Shown here piece after piece: positions 22,961-35,079 of a stretch of 64,000 nt of DNA; positions within the stretch are counted from its first letter, which is position 1, and every line of letters starts with the position of its first letter. This DNA comes from Clonostachys chloroleuca (lineage: Eukaryota > Ascomycota > Sordariomycetes > Hypocreales > Bionectriaceae). The notes beneath the pieces are model-generated. The model made no database searches and was not told the DNA's origin. It was given only the letters and a program-made list of their open reading frames with translations. The stretch is from positions 22,444,001 through 22,508,000 of the forward strand of contig JBANAY010000003.1 in the NCBI GenBank assembly GCA_037952775.1. Reading direction: 5' to 3'. The position numbers and the translations under genes were made by a program.

Positions 22961-24429
22961 CTAAATAGAACATCTACTCTCACAACGCTTCGTCACTTCC
23001 TTCCAGAGCTGCCACTCCCCTTCCCGCTCGCCGTCGCCCTCGAGGCTAAATGCAGACAAACTAGGAAATAGGCTTGCAAGGTTTCCCGCTATTTGAAGAA
23101 TACTGTCACTTTGTGCCTGGTCCTGCACCAACTCCTCGTCGAATGGAAGCGGTTGCTGGTCTTGGTGCAACACAAAATGCAAACCCCAGAGACCATTGGA
23201 CACCACCGTTTGTCTGCCGTCACCTCCAGCGTCGGCCTGTATCTCACTCCATTTAATGTTAATTGGACCGAGAATTAAGTCTTCCAACTCGGGGCAAAAT
23301 CTGCAAAGCGACTGTACAGATCGGAAGGTCATCGGCTCTTCGTTTGTCTCTATCTGCAAACAAAGGGAATAAATACGGGGAAGGTGATGAGAAAGTTGTT
23401 CTATGAGTTCATCGTTCAAACCGGAAGCTCCAGGGCGATGGCCGCTTTCAGCTATTGCAACGTACCTCAAATCTGAACAGCAGCGAGCAATTAGAAGGAG
23501 GTGCTGAGCGTCAAAGCTGGAACCTGATGAGAAGTTCAATTCGAGGCTCGTTAATCGCGTGAAGCCCGCCACCACGGAAAGCGAGGGCCGTAGAGATTGG
23601 AATTGGAGCTGGGATTCTAGTAGATACGGCAGGGATGCGGCCAACAGTGCTAGCCCACGATTAGATATACTTGCATGGAGAGATGTGAGCGCCTGAAATC
23701 CGGTAATTTCCTCAAGCCAAGATTCTTCGATCAAGGGGAGGCCAACGGCATCCAAGTTAGGAAGTTGCTCAATAATACGAAACACATCTTCTGACCACAA
23801 GTTGTCAAAAATATGGCGTATACAAAGAGCCCGTAGTTGCCTGGACCCGTGCAAGAATCGTACTAGGCCCTCTCCGGTCACCTTATTGTCTGCACAGTTG
23901 TACAAACATAAGTAAATTAGCCTTGGACATTTGCTGAGAAGAGTGTCTAAGAAAGCGTCGGAAAGCTGGATGCCCGTTGCGACATAGAACTCGACCAAGT
24001 TTGGTTGAGCATAGTGAACCAGAGCATGCCCTGTGATCAACCCTGTAGCGCTATCATCCTTAAAGAACCTCACTGTCTGGAGTTGCGGGAATTGTAGCGA
24101 CAAGAGCTCATGGTGCCATTCAAACTCGCTGCGGTACTCGCTGCCGTCGAACCATTCGCCAAACTGCAAGATGCGGATGAAGTTTGCATACATCTGCGCT
24201 CGCTGCGGATCTTTTCGGCTCACCGAGACAAGATGTTCGACATCGGCTAGGGCATGGCCTAGCTCGCTCGGTTTCCAAACTCCTCCACCGCATCCATACC
24301 ACAAGAGCCGGGCAGATTCTTTAAAGAAGACGCGATTGACCAGAAGACAAGTGTAAAAAAGCCCTTGTAAGGGCTACCGGACTTTACGATGACCGCAACT
24401 ATCTCAGGAACAAGAAAGAGGTGGTGCAT
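22961..24429 (-). CDS. F-box/leucine-rich-repeat-type protein, one frameshift
   Basis: The true start is MHHLFLVPEIVAVIVKSG at 24427-24429. Its frame is lost at the A6 run 24355-24360 (T6 on the coding strand). With one more T it continues as YTCLLVNRVFFKESARLLWY into the long frame that ends at 22961. The first 50 residues are a degenerate F-box (LPEIV...L..CLLVNR.F...A...LW). The rest has irregular leucine-rich repeats, such as HYAQPNLVEFYVATG, CPRLIYLCLYNCADNKVTG and CPELEDLILGPINI. Probably a substrate receptor of an SCF ubiquitin ligase. Corrected length is about 490 aa. Confidence 0.75.
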
Positions 24430-25378
24430 ATCTTAATGTGCGGTTGATTCGGATTGGAGTTGCTTTTCTAGGTGGAGAAGTGAGTTGAAATCGTGAAATT
24501 TTTGCCATTCACTTGTGAATGGTGATTATTATTACTCATCAATCATGCAATTCTGAAATGCATGCACACCCCTGACCTGATTTTGGGACCAAAAATAGCC
24601 AATATCAATAGATGTTGTTGGTTCCATGTAGCTGACACATCTTTGGGTCATTTGCTGCTTTGTCGCCTATTTGACTTCATGATAATGGTTTCAGATTTAA
24701 AGATACGGGAATAAAGTATATACGGATTGTACCAAGAACTGCAAGTATATCAAATAGGTGCGTTTTATAGGTCAAAAGTCGTTTCCATTGAAAACAACTA
24801 CACAGGACTGATATCTGGTCTTAAGCCGAGAGGTTAAGCTGCTGCACAGACCGGCTATTGTTGCCTAGGTAATAGCGGAGGGCTGAGAGAGCCACCAGAC
24901 TCAAAGACTTCGATTCGATTGCCCGAAGGAACGGGGTTACTCGAAGTGACTGAATTCACGGTAGGTAGACATTTTCAGGCTTTGTACAATAACCGTGCAT
25001 CAAAATTCGGACAGAGACCGATAATCATGGCACGCTTCGCTAGGTGGATATCACCGCAACACCACCGCCTACGCCAAGCCGCAGGATTCGTTACTTGACC
25101 AATGCTTGACTGACTTAGTGATACTCTAGCCGCCAAGCTTCTCTAGCACCCGTATTCCGAGATTCTTATGAGGCAGAGGGTGAAGCATAACGCGACACAC
25201 GCCAATTTTCTACACCCCACCAAGGCGAAGAAAAATTGATAAATAGCTGGGGACTTGTTGCGTCCTAGATTTTTTTTTTATTCTTCCTGACACCCTCTGA
25301 TGGTTACTTAACCTCCTACAACGTAATTCTTCCACAATCTCAAACTAAATAATCGCAATCTAATGGCTGAAATCGAAA
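24430..25378. other. Divergent promoter region
   Basis: About 950 bases between the divergently transcribed F-box genes. No gene or repeat was recognised; it should contain both promoters. Confidence 0.5.
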
Positions 25379-26743
25379 ATGGACGAATTGGCAAATCTCG
25401 ATGAACTTCCATCCGAAATCAAGTCCGTGATTATCAATGGCTGCGACAAAGACGATCTCCAAGCCTTGCTTCTTACCAGCGCACGTCTCAAGGATGTCGT
25501 GGAACGCAAGCTGTATGAAGACATAACTCTCGATGAGACGCACTCCAAGGGCGATGCCGTCATGGCCATAGCAAACAGCGCCCGTGCTGGTATCGTCCGT
25601 ACTATTATCTACGCTCCTCATGACCCTCAACCCATGCAGTCCGACGCCCATGATGCTGAGATCGAGTTGAGCGAGGCTACTGTTGAGGTTCTTCGCTCTT
25701 TACACAAATTCCCGGCCTTAGAAACCTTTCGCTTTCGTTGTGATATCGGAGGGTGGGACTACAACAACTGGCCTCACGGGGCATATCACTTCTGGATGCA
25801 CACCCGGGAAATGGCAGAAGGGGCACTGGCGGCCGAATCAGAGGAACCTTGCAGGAGGCTGTTGAACGGGAGCCTTTTTGCCCTATGTGAGAGCGCAGGG
25901 GCTTTCAAGGCGTTGGATTTGTATAATCTGCCTCCGATTCCCACCCAAGAAGGGTCCTATTCGGTGTTTCGAACGGATAAATGGCTGGCCCTGGTGCGAG
26001 GTTTGAAATCATTCGACTTGCAACTCGCCGGCTGCGAGGGTGGAGGCGCACTGAACATGACGTGTGCCCACCAAGAGTATATTGCCGATTTCGTGGACCA
26101 TACGATCAAGAATTTGACCAGCGTGGAGCGCCTACGCCTGGCTGGTGACTTGGAGGGCACGATTGGGCACTATGATGAACAAGAGAGTTTTGACTGGGCG
26201 GTATTGGACCTTCCTTGCCTGAAGGAGTTTGAACTGGAGTGGTCGAGCTTTGAGTCTGGGTTGCCTCAGTTTCTCGCCAAGCATGCCAAACGGTCTCTGG
26301 AGGAGATTCACCTACGTCGGTGTTTCACAATGGGCTTGGATGCTTGGGAGCAGATTCTGAAGGGACTTCAAGATTCTCAGCCCCCGAAGCTCGTTAAGAT
26401 GAGAATAGAGCCGTATCCGGTTCTTAAGAGCACAACATTCGGAGGCAGCGAGAACTACGACGACTTGCCGCCGCGGTTTGTGGAAAAATGGGAACGAGGA
26501 GAGGTGACGTTCGACGTAGAGCTTGATCGACGGTTCAGGCGGTTCGTCATCGCGGATACTTGTGAGAGCTATGGGGCTCTCCAAATAAAGGACGACGACT
26601 ACGATTCGGGTCTAGAGGGCGAGGAATTTGAGGATCAGATGGAGGAGTTTGGGTTGGACCTTGATGAGGCCAAGCTGGATGGCGATTGGAAGGCGGTGCA
26701 GGACATCTGCGCAAGAAACAGCATCAAGGCTGCAAAGGCGTAG
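25379..26743 (+). CDS. F-box-like protein, 454 aa
   Basis: A single-exon 454-aa protein. The start MDELANLDELPSEIKSVI, then CDKDDLQALLLTSARLK and RKLYEDITL, is the layout of a fungal F-box (LP.EI...I......L..L...SR......LY..I). The middle has leucine-rich segments, including FPALETFRFRCDIGG, LTSVERLRLAGDL, LPCLKEFELEWSS and SLEEIHLRRC. The last 70 residues are acidic (KDDDYDSGLEGEEFEDQMEE). Likely an SCF ubiquitin-ligase adaptor of unknown target. Intact frame. It is divergent to another F-box gene whose start lies 950 bp away; whether they share control is not known. Confidence 0.8.
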   Translation: MDELANLDELPSEIKSVIINGCDKDDLQALLLTSARLKDVVERKLYEDITLDETHSKGDAVMAIANSARAGIVRTIIYAPHDPQPMQSDAHDAEIELSEATVEVLRSLHKFPALETFRFRCDIGGWDYNNWPHGAYHFWMHTREMAEGALAAESEEPCRRLLNGSLFALCESAGAFKALDLYNLPPIPTQEGSYSVFRTDKWLALVRGLKSFDLQLAGCEGGGALNMTCAHQEYIADFVDHTIKNLTSVERLRLAGDLEGTIGHYDEQESFDWAVLDLPCLKEFELEWSSFESGLPQFLAKHAKRSLEEIHLRRCFTMGLDAWEQILKGLQDSQPPKLVKMRIEPYPVLKSTTFGGSENYDDLPPRFVEKWERGEVTFDVELDRRFRRFVIADTCESYGALQIKDDDYDSGLEGEEFEDQMEEFGLDLDEAKLDGDWKAVQDICARNSIKAAKA

Positions 26744-27400
26744 GGGCTTATTTCTACTTGGTGGGAGGTAATATGTTACTCAAATGGGCCAGACAAGAAA
26801 TCGTCTTGGTGCATTCAAAACAATCGAGTCCCTGTTCCTATGGGTGAAATGTTAGTGCCGTTTTCAGGCGTCAACAATCACAACCGAGGCGATAGCGGGT
26901 TCCCCTTTCACCTGCCGAAAAGTCGCAGTACATCCATGGATACCTTACTGTACAAAGTTTGCTTGTCTGTTATTGTTGCTCTCTTGTGTGCATGGTTGGT
27001 CGTGTGTGAGGTAGGGCTTTCTCGAGTGTATCTACCTTAGCACAACCCGCCAGGCAGTGCTCCCTGTAAGCACAGTGCATGAGCCCGCTGGAACGGAACA
27101 CTGCAGGCGACTTTTAGGCAGCAGCCGCCCACTAAGCCAATGATCATCCACTGAACGGGGTTGTGCAACCGTGAATTCCACCTTGTGGCTCTCTGCTTTG
27201 TGTGCTGCAAACAAGGTTCCTGCCCGCAGAGAAGCTCACCTCCCGCTCACTCCTTCCTCACCCCTCTCTCTCACCCTCTCCTTCTCTCCCTCCTCTTCTT
27301 TTCCTTCTTTCTCGTCCCTGTCTTCTCGCCTCTCCCCTCTCTCCTCCATCACCACACATCTCCCACCACCCTCGTTCGATCTTGCAAGTCCAGCTACACC
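26744..27400. other. Upstream region with pyrimidine tract
   Basis: About 650 bases. The last 160 hold the CT-rich tract listed separately; the rest shows nothing recognisable. Confidence 0.5.
27240..27360 (+). promoter_or_regulatory. CT-rich leader/promoter tract
   Basis: About 120 bases that are almost entirely C and T on the plus strand (runs such as CTCCTTCTCTCCCTCCTC), ending about 40 bases before the ATG at 27401. Pyrimidine-rich tracts just upstream of the transcription start are common in well-expressed filamentous fungal genes. It most likely belongs to the core promoter or leader of the following gene. Confidence 0.55.
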
Positions 27401-29543
27401 ATGGGTCAACGCCACCAGCTCTTCGTGATCGCCAAGGCCGGCAAGTACTATCGCTCGCTGGCCGCCGCCCATCACCAGTGGCTCTACGGCATGAGCGCCC
27501 TTCGCCAGTGTCTGCAGCTCCTCGAAATCTTCGGCCATAGCGAGAACCGCCTCGCCTTGCAGCAGGAACTCCGTTTCGCAGAAGAATACTACCGCGGCAA
27601 GGCAGCCCCCTCCCAGAAGCCGCCAGAGCTCTCATGGGGTGACAGGGACAGTATCTGCCCGTTCCCCTTCATCACCACCTGTCTGATGATGGGTGCTTCT
27701 TTCAACCAGGATTCAGCCCAGGCCAGTGCTGTCCACGAGGAGCCCTTCGGAATGGGCTTCGACCAGGGCGACAACAACGACGGCATCACTGTCATCGACA
27801 TCACCGACTTGGAAAGTGTCAAGTACTGCTTCGTCAACTTTATACGTAAGTAACCCGCCTCCTCTCGGTGCATCTCTCGTGCTACTTCCGCTGTTCTAAC
27901 TCACATCTCGCTCAACCCTTTACAGATGACTACGATGCAGAAGCAGAAGAAGGGACCCGCAGTCTACTGTACCAGCCCTTGACAGGCTGGCAATACATCA
28001 AGAATTACTACTCCGAAGATGATACTATGACTCAAACTCATATCCACTTGCCCAAGAACCTGGACACGAAGCCTCTCATCAACATTGCGACTCTTGCAGG
28101 CAAGTTGCCGTCCCTGAGCCTCTCCCCAACCACTAGCTGACCTTGGCTTGCGCAGAAACATGGCCGTGGGGCAAATGGGAAGTGTGTGATGCTGTCCCGC
28201 GCGACACAAACCAGCCTGATCATCATCCAGTTGTGCAGAGCTTGGTGGAAAAGAGCATGGAAAAGATTGTAGAGGCACTGCTTGTCTCAAACGACATGGA
28301 CGAATTCAATGCAGTCAAAGATCAGCTTAAGACGCTCCCTAACTGCGCTGCTATCCTCAAAAAGACGCTCCTCAGCCGGGCAGGCCAAGTTGGTAAAACC
28401 CTACATTCGGTTTTGCTCCTGGGCCTCGCCTACGCTGGTGAAACTCACCTCGACTGGGCACCTTTCACCAACCTTGATATTGCTGACCTGAAGTCTGCCT
28501 TCGAAGCTGGTTCCTTCGCGTCTGTCAAGTCACTGAATCTCTCTGGCACCTTGGCTTCCCTCTCACCATCCGAGCTACCACCAGTCCTGTCTAGTTTGAC
28601 TTGTTTAAAGTCACTGTACCTTCTGAACAGACCCGATCGGTTCGATGATGATGAGACCGCCCAAGCCGTTCTCGGTCTCGCACATTCGGACTTAGGTCTC
28701 GCGTTGGAAAAGGTGGTCGTGTCTGCGGTCATGTCGATTGCTGTTCGTCTCAGAACCTGGCTCCCTGACACAAATGATGCCGTTGATGCAATTCCGGGAT
28801 TTCCGATTGCACAACTTCTAGTCTACCATAAGAATGATGCTACTAATGTCCGCGGGCAAGTGGTACCATACGAGTACTTCTTTCTTGGGGATGCTCTCCT
28901 CAGTCCTGTTCGATTCGTCAATGCCTTGTTGCGCTATGTACGGGCCTTGAACTCAAAGAGGTACATATCGGCAAGCGGTTCTGGACTCGAGTTGACCGCT
29001 TGCATGGCTTTGAGCTCCTCGGTTCCTGGTGATAAGGATATAGGCGAGGTCGGAGCTCTCCCCGCCCAAGCCTACAGGTTTGGCAAGGACAGTTACCACA
29101 GCAGCCTTTCTCACGGCTGCTACTCTGAAATGCGAAATCTCAAGCCTGGGCAGTGGACGGTCTTGCTGAGCCGGAATGCAGGCCCTGAGGGATTCCAAGC
29201 ACCTGCCGACAAGGGTTTCCAGTATGCCTTTGTCCGTTGCAAATCCGTCATCAAGGTGCGAAAACCAAAGGAGGGGGAGCGAGACGAGATTGTGGCAGAG
29301 AACCTCGAGGTATACAGCTTGCGTGAGTTCCTTGATGAGACAGCGCCAAGCTCTGGCTCCACGAGCTTGGACCCTCTTTTCAACCAGCTCCGCTTGCAAG
29401 TTGCAGAGACTGATCAGCTACCTTCGGATGACGCCGTGCTTCGGTGCATGAATGCCGCGCAATCTCGAGACTTGCTAGTCAAGTTCATAGATAACATTCC
29501 CAGGATGGACTTAGTGAAGGAACAAGCGCGCCTGTATCAATAA
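27401..29543 (+). CDS. Conserved fungal hypothetical protein, 668 aa, with a GC-AG intron
   Basis: Three exons. Intron 1 is 27846-27925 (80 nt, GTAAGT). Intron 2 is 28100-28155 (56 nt) with the non-standard donor AG|GCAAGT and a CAG acceptor; splicing gives IATLAETWPWGKWEVCD in frame. The N-terminus MGQRHQLFVIAKAGKYYRSL, then AAAHHQWLYG, belongs to a family common in filamentous ascomycetes that I know only as uncharacterised. A hydrophobic or repeat-like region follows (LDIADLKSAFEAGSFASVK, then LTCLKSLYLLN), and the C-terminal domain begins near VPYEYFFLGDALLSP. No catalytic motif or membrane segment is clear. The frame is intact. Confidence 0.85.
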
Positions 29544-30244
29544 GATCTCTTCGATCAGCTACATGGGGTGCGAGGGTCTTGCGTCCAAGGGCTTATACTT
29601 GGTATGTGCAGTAGGTTCTCTGTTAAGCCTCAGCATATTCCCAGATGGCTCGTATCGTTGTTGCCTTGATGAAAAGTTGAATTCGGAAAATGGTTCAGGG
29701 GTTGAAAATGGTTTACGAAGTGTTCAAACGAGAGTAGTACACTTGGTCAAGAGATCAAGACCGTCACGCACCCAAGTTGGCATCACTAGCTAAATCTTGA
29801 GAGGAAGATAAACCAGGCCACCCATGTAACTAATAGATACCTGCTTTCAGAGATATATGCAATTAATATTTTCTTTCGGGGTATGCTTGTTTTCCTAGTA
29901 AGACCCCAACTGGAGGCTTTTTAAATCGCAGTAGATGATATGATCTTGATCTAGACAGTAAAAGAATTTTCCCATACTTAATGTCTCCATGAGTACAGTG
30001 ACCAAAGAAACCCGCTAAAGATCCGAGCGCCAGAGTAAAATAACGCGCAAAGCTATGAATTAATGTGCTGTATTTCACGAGGCAGGCAGGTATATCTTAG
30101 TTAGTACAGCTTCAGCGAGGACTACGAATGATTCTCTTAGGATAGACATTCTAGGCTAATGTAGGCCGCCACAGGTATATTCCAACTCATTCGGAGGCAG
30201 ATAATGGATTACCCAGCCTCAGCCGCCCGTGTAACATGTTCAGA
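29544..30244. other. Intergenic, no gene seen
   Basis: About 700 bases between two convergent genes. Only short ORFs; nothing recognised. Confidence 0.45.
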
Positions 30245-31209
30245 TTAGCAGGCCCCATCTTTGTTACCAGGTCCGCTGTAGTTCTGGCAGGGAGTTTTGG
30301 CGTCGGTGCAAACGTTGACGAGCTTCGCAGTGTCGCCGTTGCTCTTGGTGATCCCGACGACCTCGCCACCCTTGCGAGCCGTGACTCCCTCGACGTAGAC
30401 TTCGCGCTTGCAGGCTTGGCACTATTTAGAGTCGGGTTAGGACCTGAATCATCCCCAGATGCACTTTTGGTGTTGGGAAATTGGCCGGAGATCTGACTTA
30501 CAGTTCCGCATGATCGGTATACTTTACCGTAGTCTTCGGCGTAGAAGTTGTAGATCTGGAGGAGTCAGTGAATGTGTCTTTGAAGCTGTGGACTTCCTTG
30601 TATCACATACCTGGACCTTTCCACAGCCATTGTGCTGGACGATCTTATCGGAAGCCTTGAAAGCGCCACCTCCTCGGATTGTGGTGACAGCACCGGCAGC
30701 ATCATCTTTCTAAAGAAGTGAGAGAAAAGAGCAATCTCGAGTCAGTTTATTGCATCGCCAGATAGTGGACCTTAAGAATGGGAACGTACGATGGAGATGG
30801 CATCCTCACAGACGTCCTCAAACCAGACATTCTCGATGGTGCATCCTCCTCCAAGACAGTACACACCCTCGCCCTGGTTCTTGCCAATGATGACGTTCTT
30901 GAGGGTAGCGCCCTTTCGCAGGATGAATACAGTGTCGGCCTGGCCTGAAAAGGGGGTCGCACTGTCAGAGTTCCCGGTTCAGCGAGTTGGGGGAGAAATA
31001 TACGCACCTCCTTCTTGTTGGTTCTTGCAGGTGTACCCCTTGCGATCGTAGCGCTTGTTTCCGCCGTCGAAGCTCTTGCCCGCGGCGACCTCGATGGGGG
31101 CGGAGCTGCTGACTGTCGACGAGGGTGAGGGCATGTTGCTCTTAGCCACACAGGCTAGAGCCGAGGGGATGCCGAGGGCGGCGAGGACGATGGTGTTAAA
31201 GGCAACCAT
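30245..31209 (-). CDS. Pectate lyase, polysaccharide lyase family 3, one frameshift
   Basis: A secreted enzyme that cleaves de-esterified pectin by beta-elimination. Five minus-strand exons: 31008-31209, 30790-30944, 30611-30710, 30502-30555 and 30245-30421, with introns of 63, 79, 55 and 80 nt. A signal peptide starts at [21 protein letters not shown]3 signatures follow in order: [90 protein letters not shown] (split here: [11 protein letters not shown] and [17 protein letters not shown]) and a Cys-rich end with [13 protein letters not shown]. Exon 3 has four As at 30660-30663 where three would keep frame ([10 protein letters not shown]), so as given it is broken by one base. A signal-peptide start was preferred to the longer frame. 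Confidence 0.88.
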
Positions 31210-32703
31210 TTTGGTAATTTTAGTTTCTCCGAAGAGAGTATATCGGTCGATCAGATGCAAGTGGGAATCCGTGTTCAGCCAGGTTTGTCCGCCGTGGAAA
31301 GTGATGGTGGTTCGAATAAAGTTATATAGGCATGTGTCATGCTGCGTATTAGGGGCTTTTTAATTCCGGACAAAGTAAAATGAAACAGCAATCAGGTAGA
31401 ACTCCGAGACTATCTCCGAGACTGTCGAACGGATGCAAGTCTGCCGTGGCCGCCCTTGACACGGGGTCACCACGGTGTTTGAGAATTGAGCGGTGCATTC
31501 AATTATACGCTTATACGCGCTTGGCCTGCCTGTTCCAGCCAAACAGCAACCGGAAAACTGATAATATTAGAGGGCTTGCCAGCTTCATGCAGACTTGGCT
31601 CAAGTTCGAGATCGCCCAAATGCCGACCAAGTTTCCCCGTGTTGTGGAGGGCCATGTTCCGTTTCCGAATGCGGCAGATTTGAAACGTACAAAGGCTGAT
31701 TGTTTTATCGTTGGCTAGCCTTGATACATTCCTGGATGCATATACGAGCTTGGCAGTGATCCGGGGTGATGTGCGGTGTGCATTCGAGACTCTTGGCAAC
31801 GTGCTAAGCCGGGATGTGAGGTTAAGTGGGCGCTGTGTCAAGTCTCAGCGTTGGTCCAATCAAAGAGGGAAGTTCATGTGTCAAGGCATGGGATGCTCAC
31901 CTCTAATCTCCATGTCTGGTTGCCTTGCCTAGACTTTTTTGCCTCTCACTTAACCCACGTGTGTTCGGTCTGGGCATAATCAATATGTCTCTGGTGATGG
32001 TACAGATTGAAGTCTTGGCTTGGCTCTTGGGTAGCCTCCAGACGGCACATTACTAGTAGCGCTGACACACTGATATTTCTCTCAATGTAGCTTCTGTGAT
32101 TTGATTTATGGATTAATTGTCATGAAAACTGCGGCCCTCCCCTCCGGAACAGTTGTCTTTGGTACACTCCTTGTAGGGATAATGGATGGCAATCCTGTGA
32201 AACTGTTGAAGACTAGAACGGCTCATGAACAGAGTTTACTTATGCCCCTGGAATGGGGTCTAGAATTTTTTTTTTTTTTTTCATTGCTCTTCATGCCGAG
32301 TATCTTACATGCTACATTCAGATTAAAGTTTTGGTAGCTATCGTCACTCTATAGCTCTTCTGAGAGGTAGTAAACATCATGAATTTTACAGTATGACATG
32401 AGTTCCGCGACTTAAATGTTGCTATTTCTGATGATAGTCAAAGCAGCCTCAAAGCCCATTGAAAAGTGGGCAAATAGTATTCAGAACAATAACGGAAAGA
32501 ATATGAAGATATATATATCTAGAAAAACTCGAGGCGAGGAAAAACTTTTGTAAAGAAAGCCAATTTTCCCTTGCGAGAGGTTGCGTATAGGGTAGTTAAG
32601 CGTTTATCGGATGCTGCTGTAATGAGGCACCAGCGCCAAGTCATTTCTCATCTCATGCCAAGCTCGAATGGTGATCCGTCTCTTTCCATCGCCAAGTGAG
32701 AAG
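31210..32703. other. Intergenic, no gene seen
   Basis: About 1.5 kb between divergent genes. It contains a poly-T run of about 18 bases near 32265-32281. No family-like ORF was seen. Confidence 0.45.
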
Positions 32704-34397
32704 ATGACTTCGATTGGTGTGACTTCTGAGCCCGCGGATGAATGGGAATATTTCCGCTTGTGTCCGATATGCCGGAAAGCATTCGTCAAAGGTCAGAGTG
32801 AGGTCTTATGTTGTGATCGACGATGACGTACTGGTAGACTGACTGAGATATTGCTAGACAACTCCTCCAAGCGACACCTCTCGTACTGCCGTAGAGCCCA
32901 GTTCAAGCGGAAGGGCCGACCAAAGCCATGCGATGGCTGTACATTGGCCAAGACTAAATGCAGTCTGGAGGAACCGGCTTGTCAAAGCTGTCGCTCAAAG
33001 GATCTGCTATGTGTATATGGAGCAAAGCTTTTGGAAGGTCTGTTTCCAAATCCCGATTTGCAAAATGGGATCCCTTTTGGAAATCCGGGCAACCTGCATC
33101 TTGAGCAAATGGTTACCGCTGGAGTTCCGGTGACGAGTTTGACTGGGGGTTCAGATCCGCTCCCAGAATTCGATAGCCATCTTACACTGCCACAAAGCAG
33201 CTGGCCCTTGACTTCCTCTCGCATTTCGAATGGGCAAGAAGGCGTGGCGGAACCGGAAAGTGCAACTTCTGAGAGCCTCCAGAGTTTGGAAGTCTTACCT
33301 CTTGATGAAGGTGCCCCTATTCAGTCAACTGAGGCAGTCGACGAGCCAGCAACTCTCACAGCGCTGAAGGAGCCCAGCCCGGAAGCAGAAGCCAGTGTCG
33401 CTATCGTAATGCATTCTATCCGCTCATACCCTCAGATGATGCTCCGTCGACAGACCTTTCCACCGTTCATTCATCCTCATTGGCACACTGAAAAGCTACC
33501 GGAGAATCTGGTTAATTGTATGAGTGTTGCGCAGCTGTTCGTTACCTGGACACCAGAGAACAGCCCCTTTTTGTGGCAAGCTATTGACAACGAAGTGAGC
33601 CGATTTAAGAATGAGGTGAGAGACACAGAAAAGGCAGATACACTGAGACTATCATGCGAACACTACCCCGCCCTTTCTACATTCTAACACGATATGGGAC
33701 AATGAAATGGACGCAAGAGTAGTTCAGACAGCAGCGCAGGCTCTATATTGATCTATCTAATTATGTTGGCTGTAGATGAGGCCGAAGACATGTCATGCCG
33801 GGGTGTCCGACTATTAGAAGTATTTCAGGTCAGTTAAAGTACCACACTTCAACCATCCTCTTGGACTATCTTCTCGATGGTAACCCTGTGCAGATTCTGT
33901 CCTTTCGGACAAGAAACCTCTGTAGTGGAATCTTCTTGGCCCCTCCTGAATGCACACATCCCAGTCCCAGCTGGGAAGAGTGGATTTTTGTGGAATCGAG
34001 GAGAAGGTAAGATTTGTATTGCTCTAATGTTCTATATCATCGCATTAATCGACCGGTTTGTAGGATCAACTGCTTTTATTTCGCCGTTCGCGAAGTTGTA
34101 CAGGCAAAAGCCGACATACCTTGCGTGCCCCGTGGTGCACATCGCCAGGTGGCACTTTGCTGCGCCAAAACAATATGGGAAGCAAGATCCCGCGAAGAGT
34201 GGGAGGAAGAAAGGGCTATCCAGAACATGGGACGACTGCACATCGATATTTGGAGCCTTGGGGCGCTTCTGGATGCTCAGCGGCACCCAGAGGATCCGAT
34301 GTATGCCCAACTGCTTAAGATTTCGGGGGCCAATACGGATAAAATGGGGGTGCTTATGAGTGTAGTGGCAGTTATTATGAACCAACAAGCAAGTTAG
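32704..34397 (+). pseudogene. C2HC + Zn2Cys6 transcription factor, broken by several indels
   Basis: The start at 32704 and an intron at 32792-32857 (66 nt) give a zinc finger Cys20-x2-Cys23-x12-His36-x3-Cys40. A Zn2Cys6 cluster follows directly (Cys54, 57, 64, 71, 74, 81; spacing 2-6-6-2-6). That pairing is a known fungal regulator layout. A fungal-type regulatory domain follows but only in pieces: AIVMHSIRSYPQMMLRRQ (frame 1), NTIWDNEMDARVVQTAAQAL (frame 2), LIMLAVDEAEDMSCRGVR (frame 1), PSWEEWIFVESRRR, KICIALMFYIIALIDRFVG, then ADIPCVPRGAHRQVAL to the stop at 34395-34397. At least four small indels, not all in homopolymers, separate them. Best read as a pseudogene of a DNA-binding regulator. 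Confidence 0.65.
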
Positions 34398-35079
34398 TCA
34401 GAGGAGAATTGAGATCGAGACTTTGAGGGATCTCTCTGGAGAGGAACACAAAGTCAGTCTCCTGGCATTGGATAACGAAAGATGTTTGGTAAAGACATCT
34501 GTCTTCTAACCAAAGCTTCAAATCCCATAGTTAGCAACGTAATGGACAATCACCATGTGCAGAGATTGGACGGTTGACCATATCAGCAAGAGTCTACGGA
34601 AGGAATTCCGGACGTATGTAAGCGGCGGACAGGAGATAATGACTATACCGGCCGGATGGTTTGATCCACAGCGGCCACCAAGAAGTCACCGATTGACCGA
34701 GCAGAAAGCATCCGGTACCTGGCAGCAGGCTCGGGGTGATTGATGGTTCACGAACTAGATACACATGGCATTATCCTGTGTAAACAGTACTTCACATAGA
34801 TTGAGGGAGAATTTCAACTCCATGTGTTCACTTCAGCTCGTTCGGCATTGAACATTTATCTCACCATGTTGAGCGCAAGGTCATTATCCTCCCAAAAAAC
34901 CCGGGTTACGAATCAGCTGATGTTATTCCCAATTAGGATATCCTTGCGCCTGCGCTTCCTTTCGGTATAGTGTATAAAAGACGCACAACGATTTTGAGGT
35001 GGATTTCTAATCCTGCAAAGTTTTCAATCTAATCATTAACTAATATCTCATCTTAAACCCCCGTCGCTCTCTTTAGAGA
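34398..35079. other. Upstream region of F-box/ankyrin gene
   Basis: About 680 bases with no gene. A good TATA box lies at 34973-34980. Confidence 0.5.
34973..34980 (+). promoter_or_regulatory. TATA box
   Basis: TATAAAAG, 100 bases before the ATG at 35080. Both position and sequence suit a RNA polymerase II core promoter. Confidence 0.5.

Noticed and set aside
22663..22983. 106-aa minus-strand frame
   Set aside because: No motif; lies at the 3' end of the F-box/LRR gene.
24890..24960. tRNA-like GATTCGATTGCCC stretch
   Set aside because: No cloverleaf arms or anticodon stem could be built around it.
27171..27635. Several Ser/Pro/Leu-rich frames on both strands
   Set aside because: Produced by the CT-rich leader tract and the first exon of the 668-aa gene in other frames.
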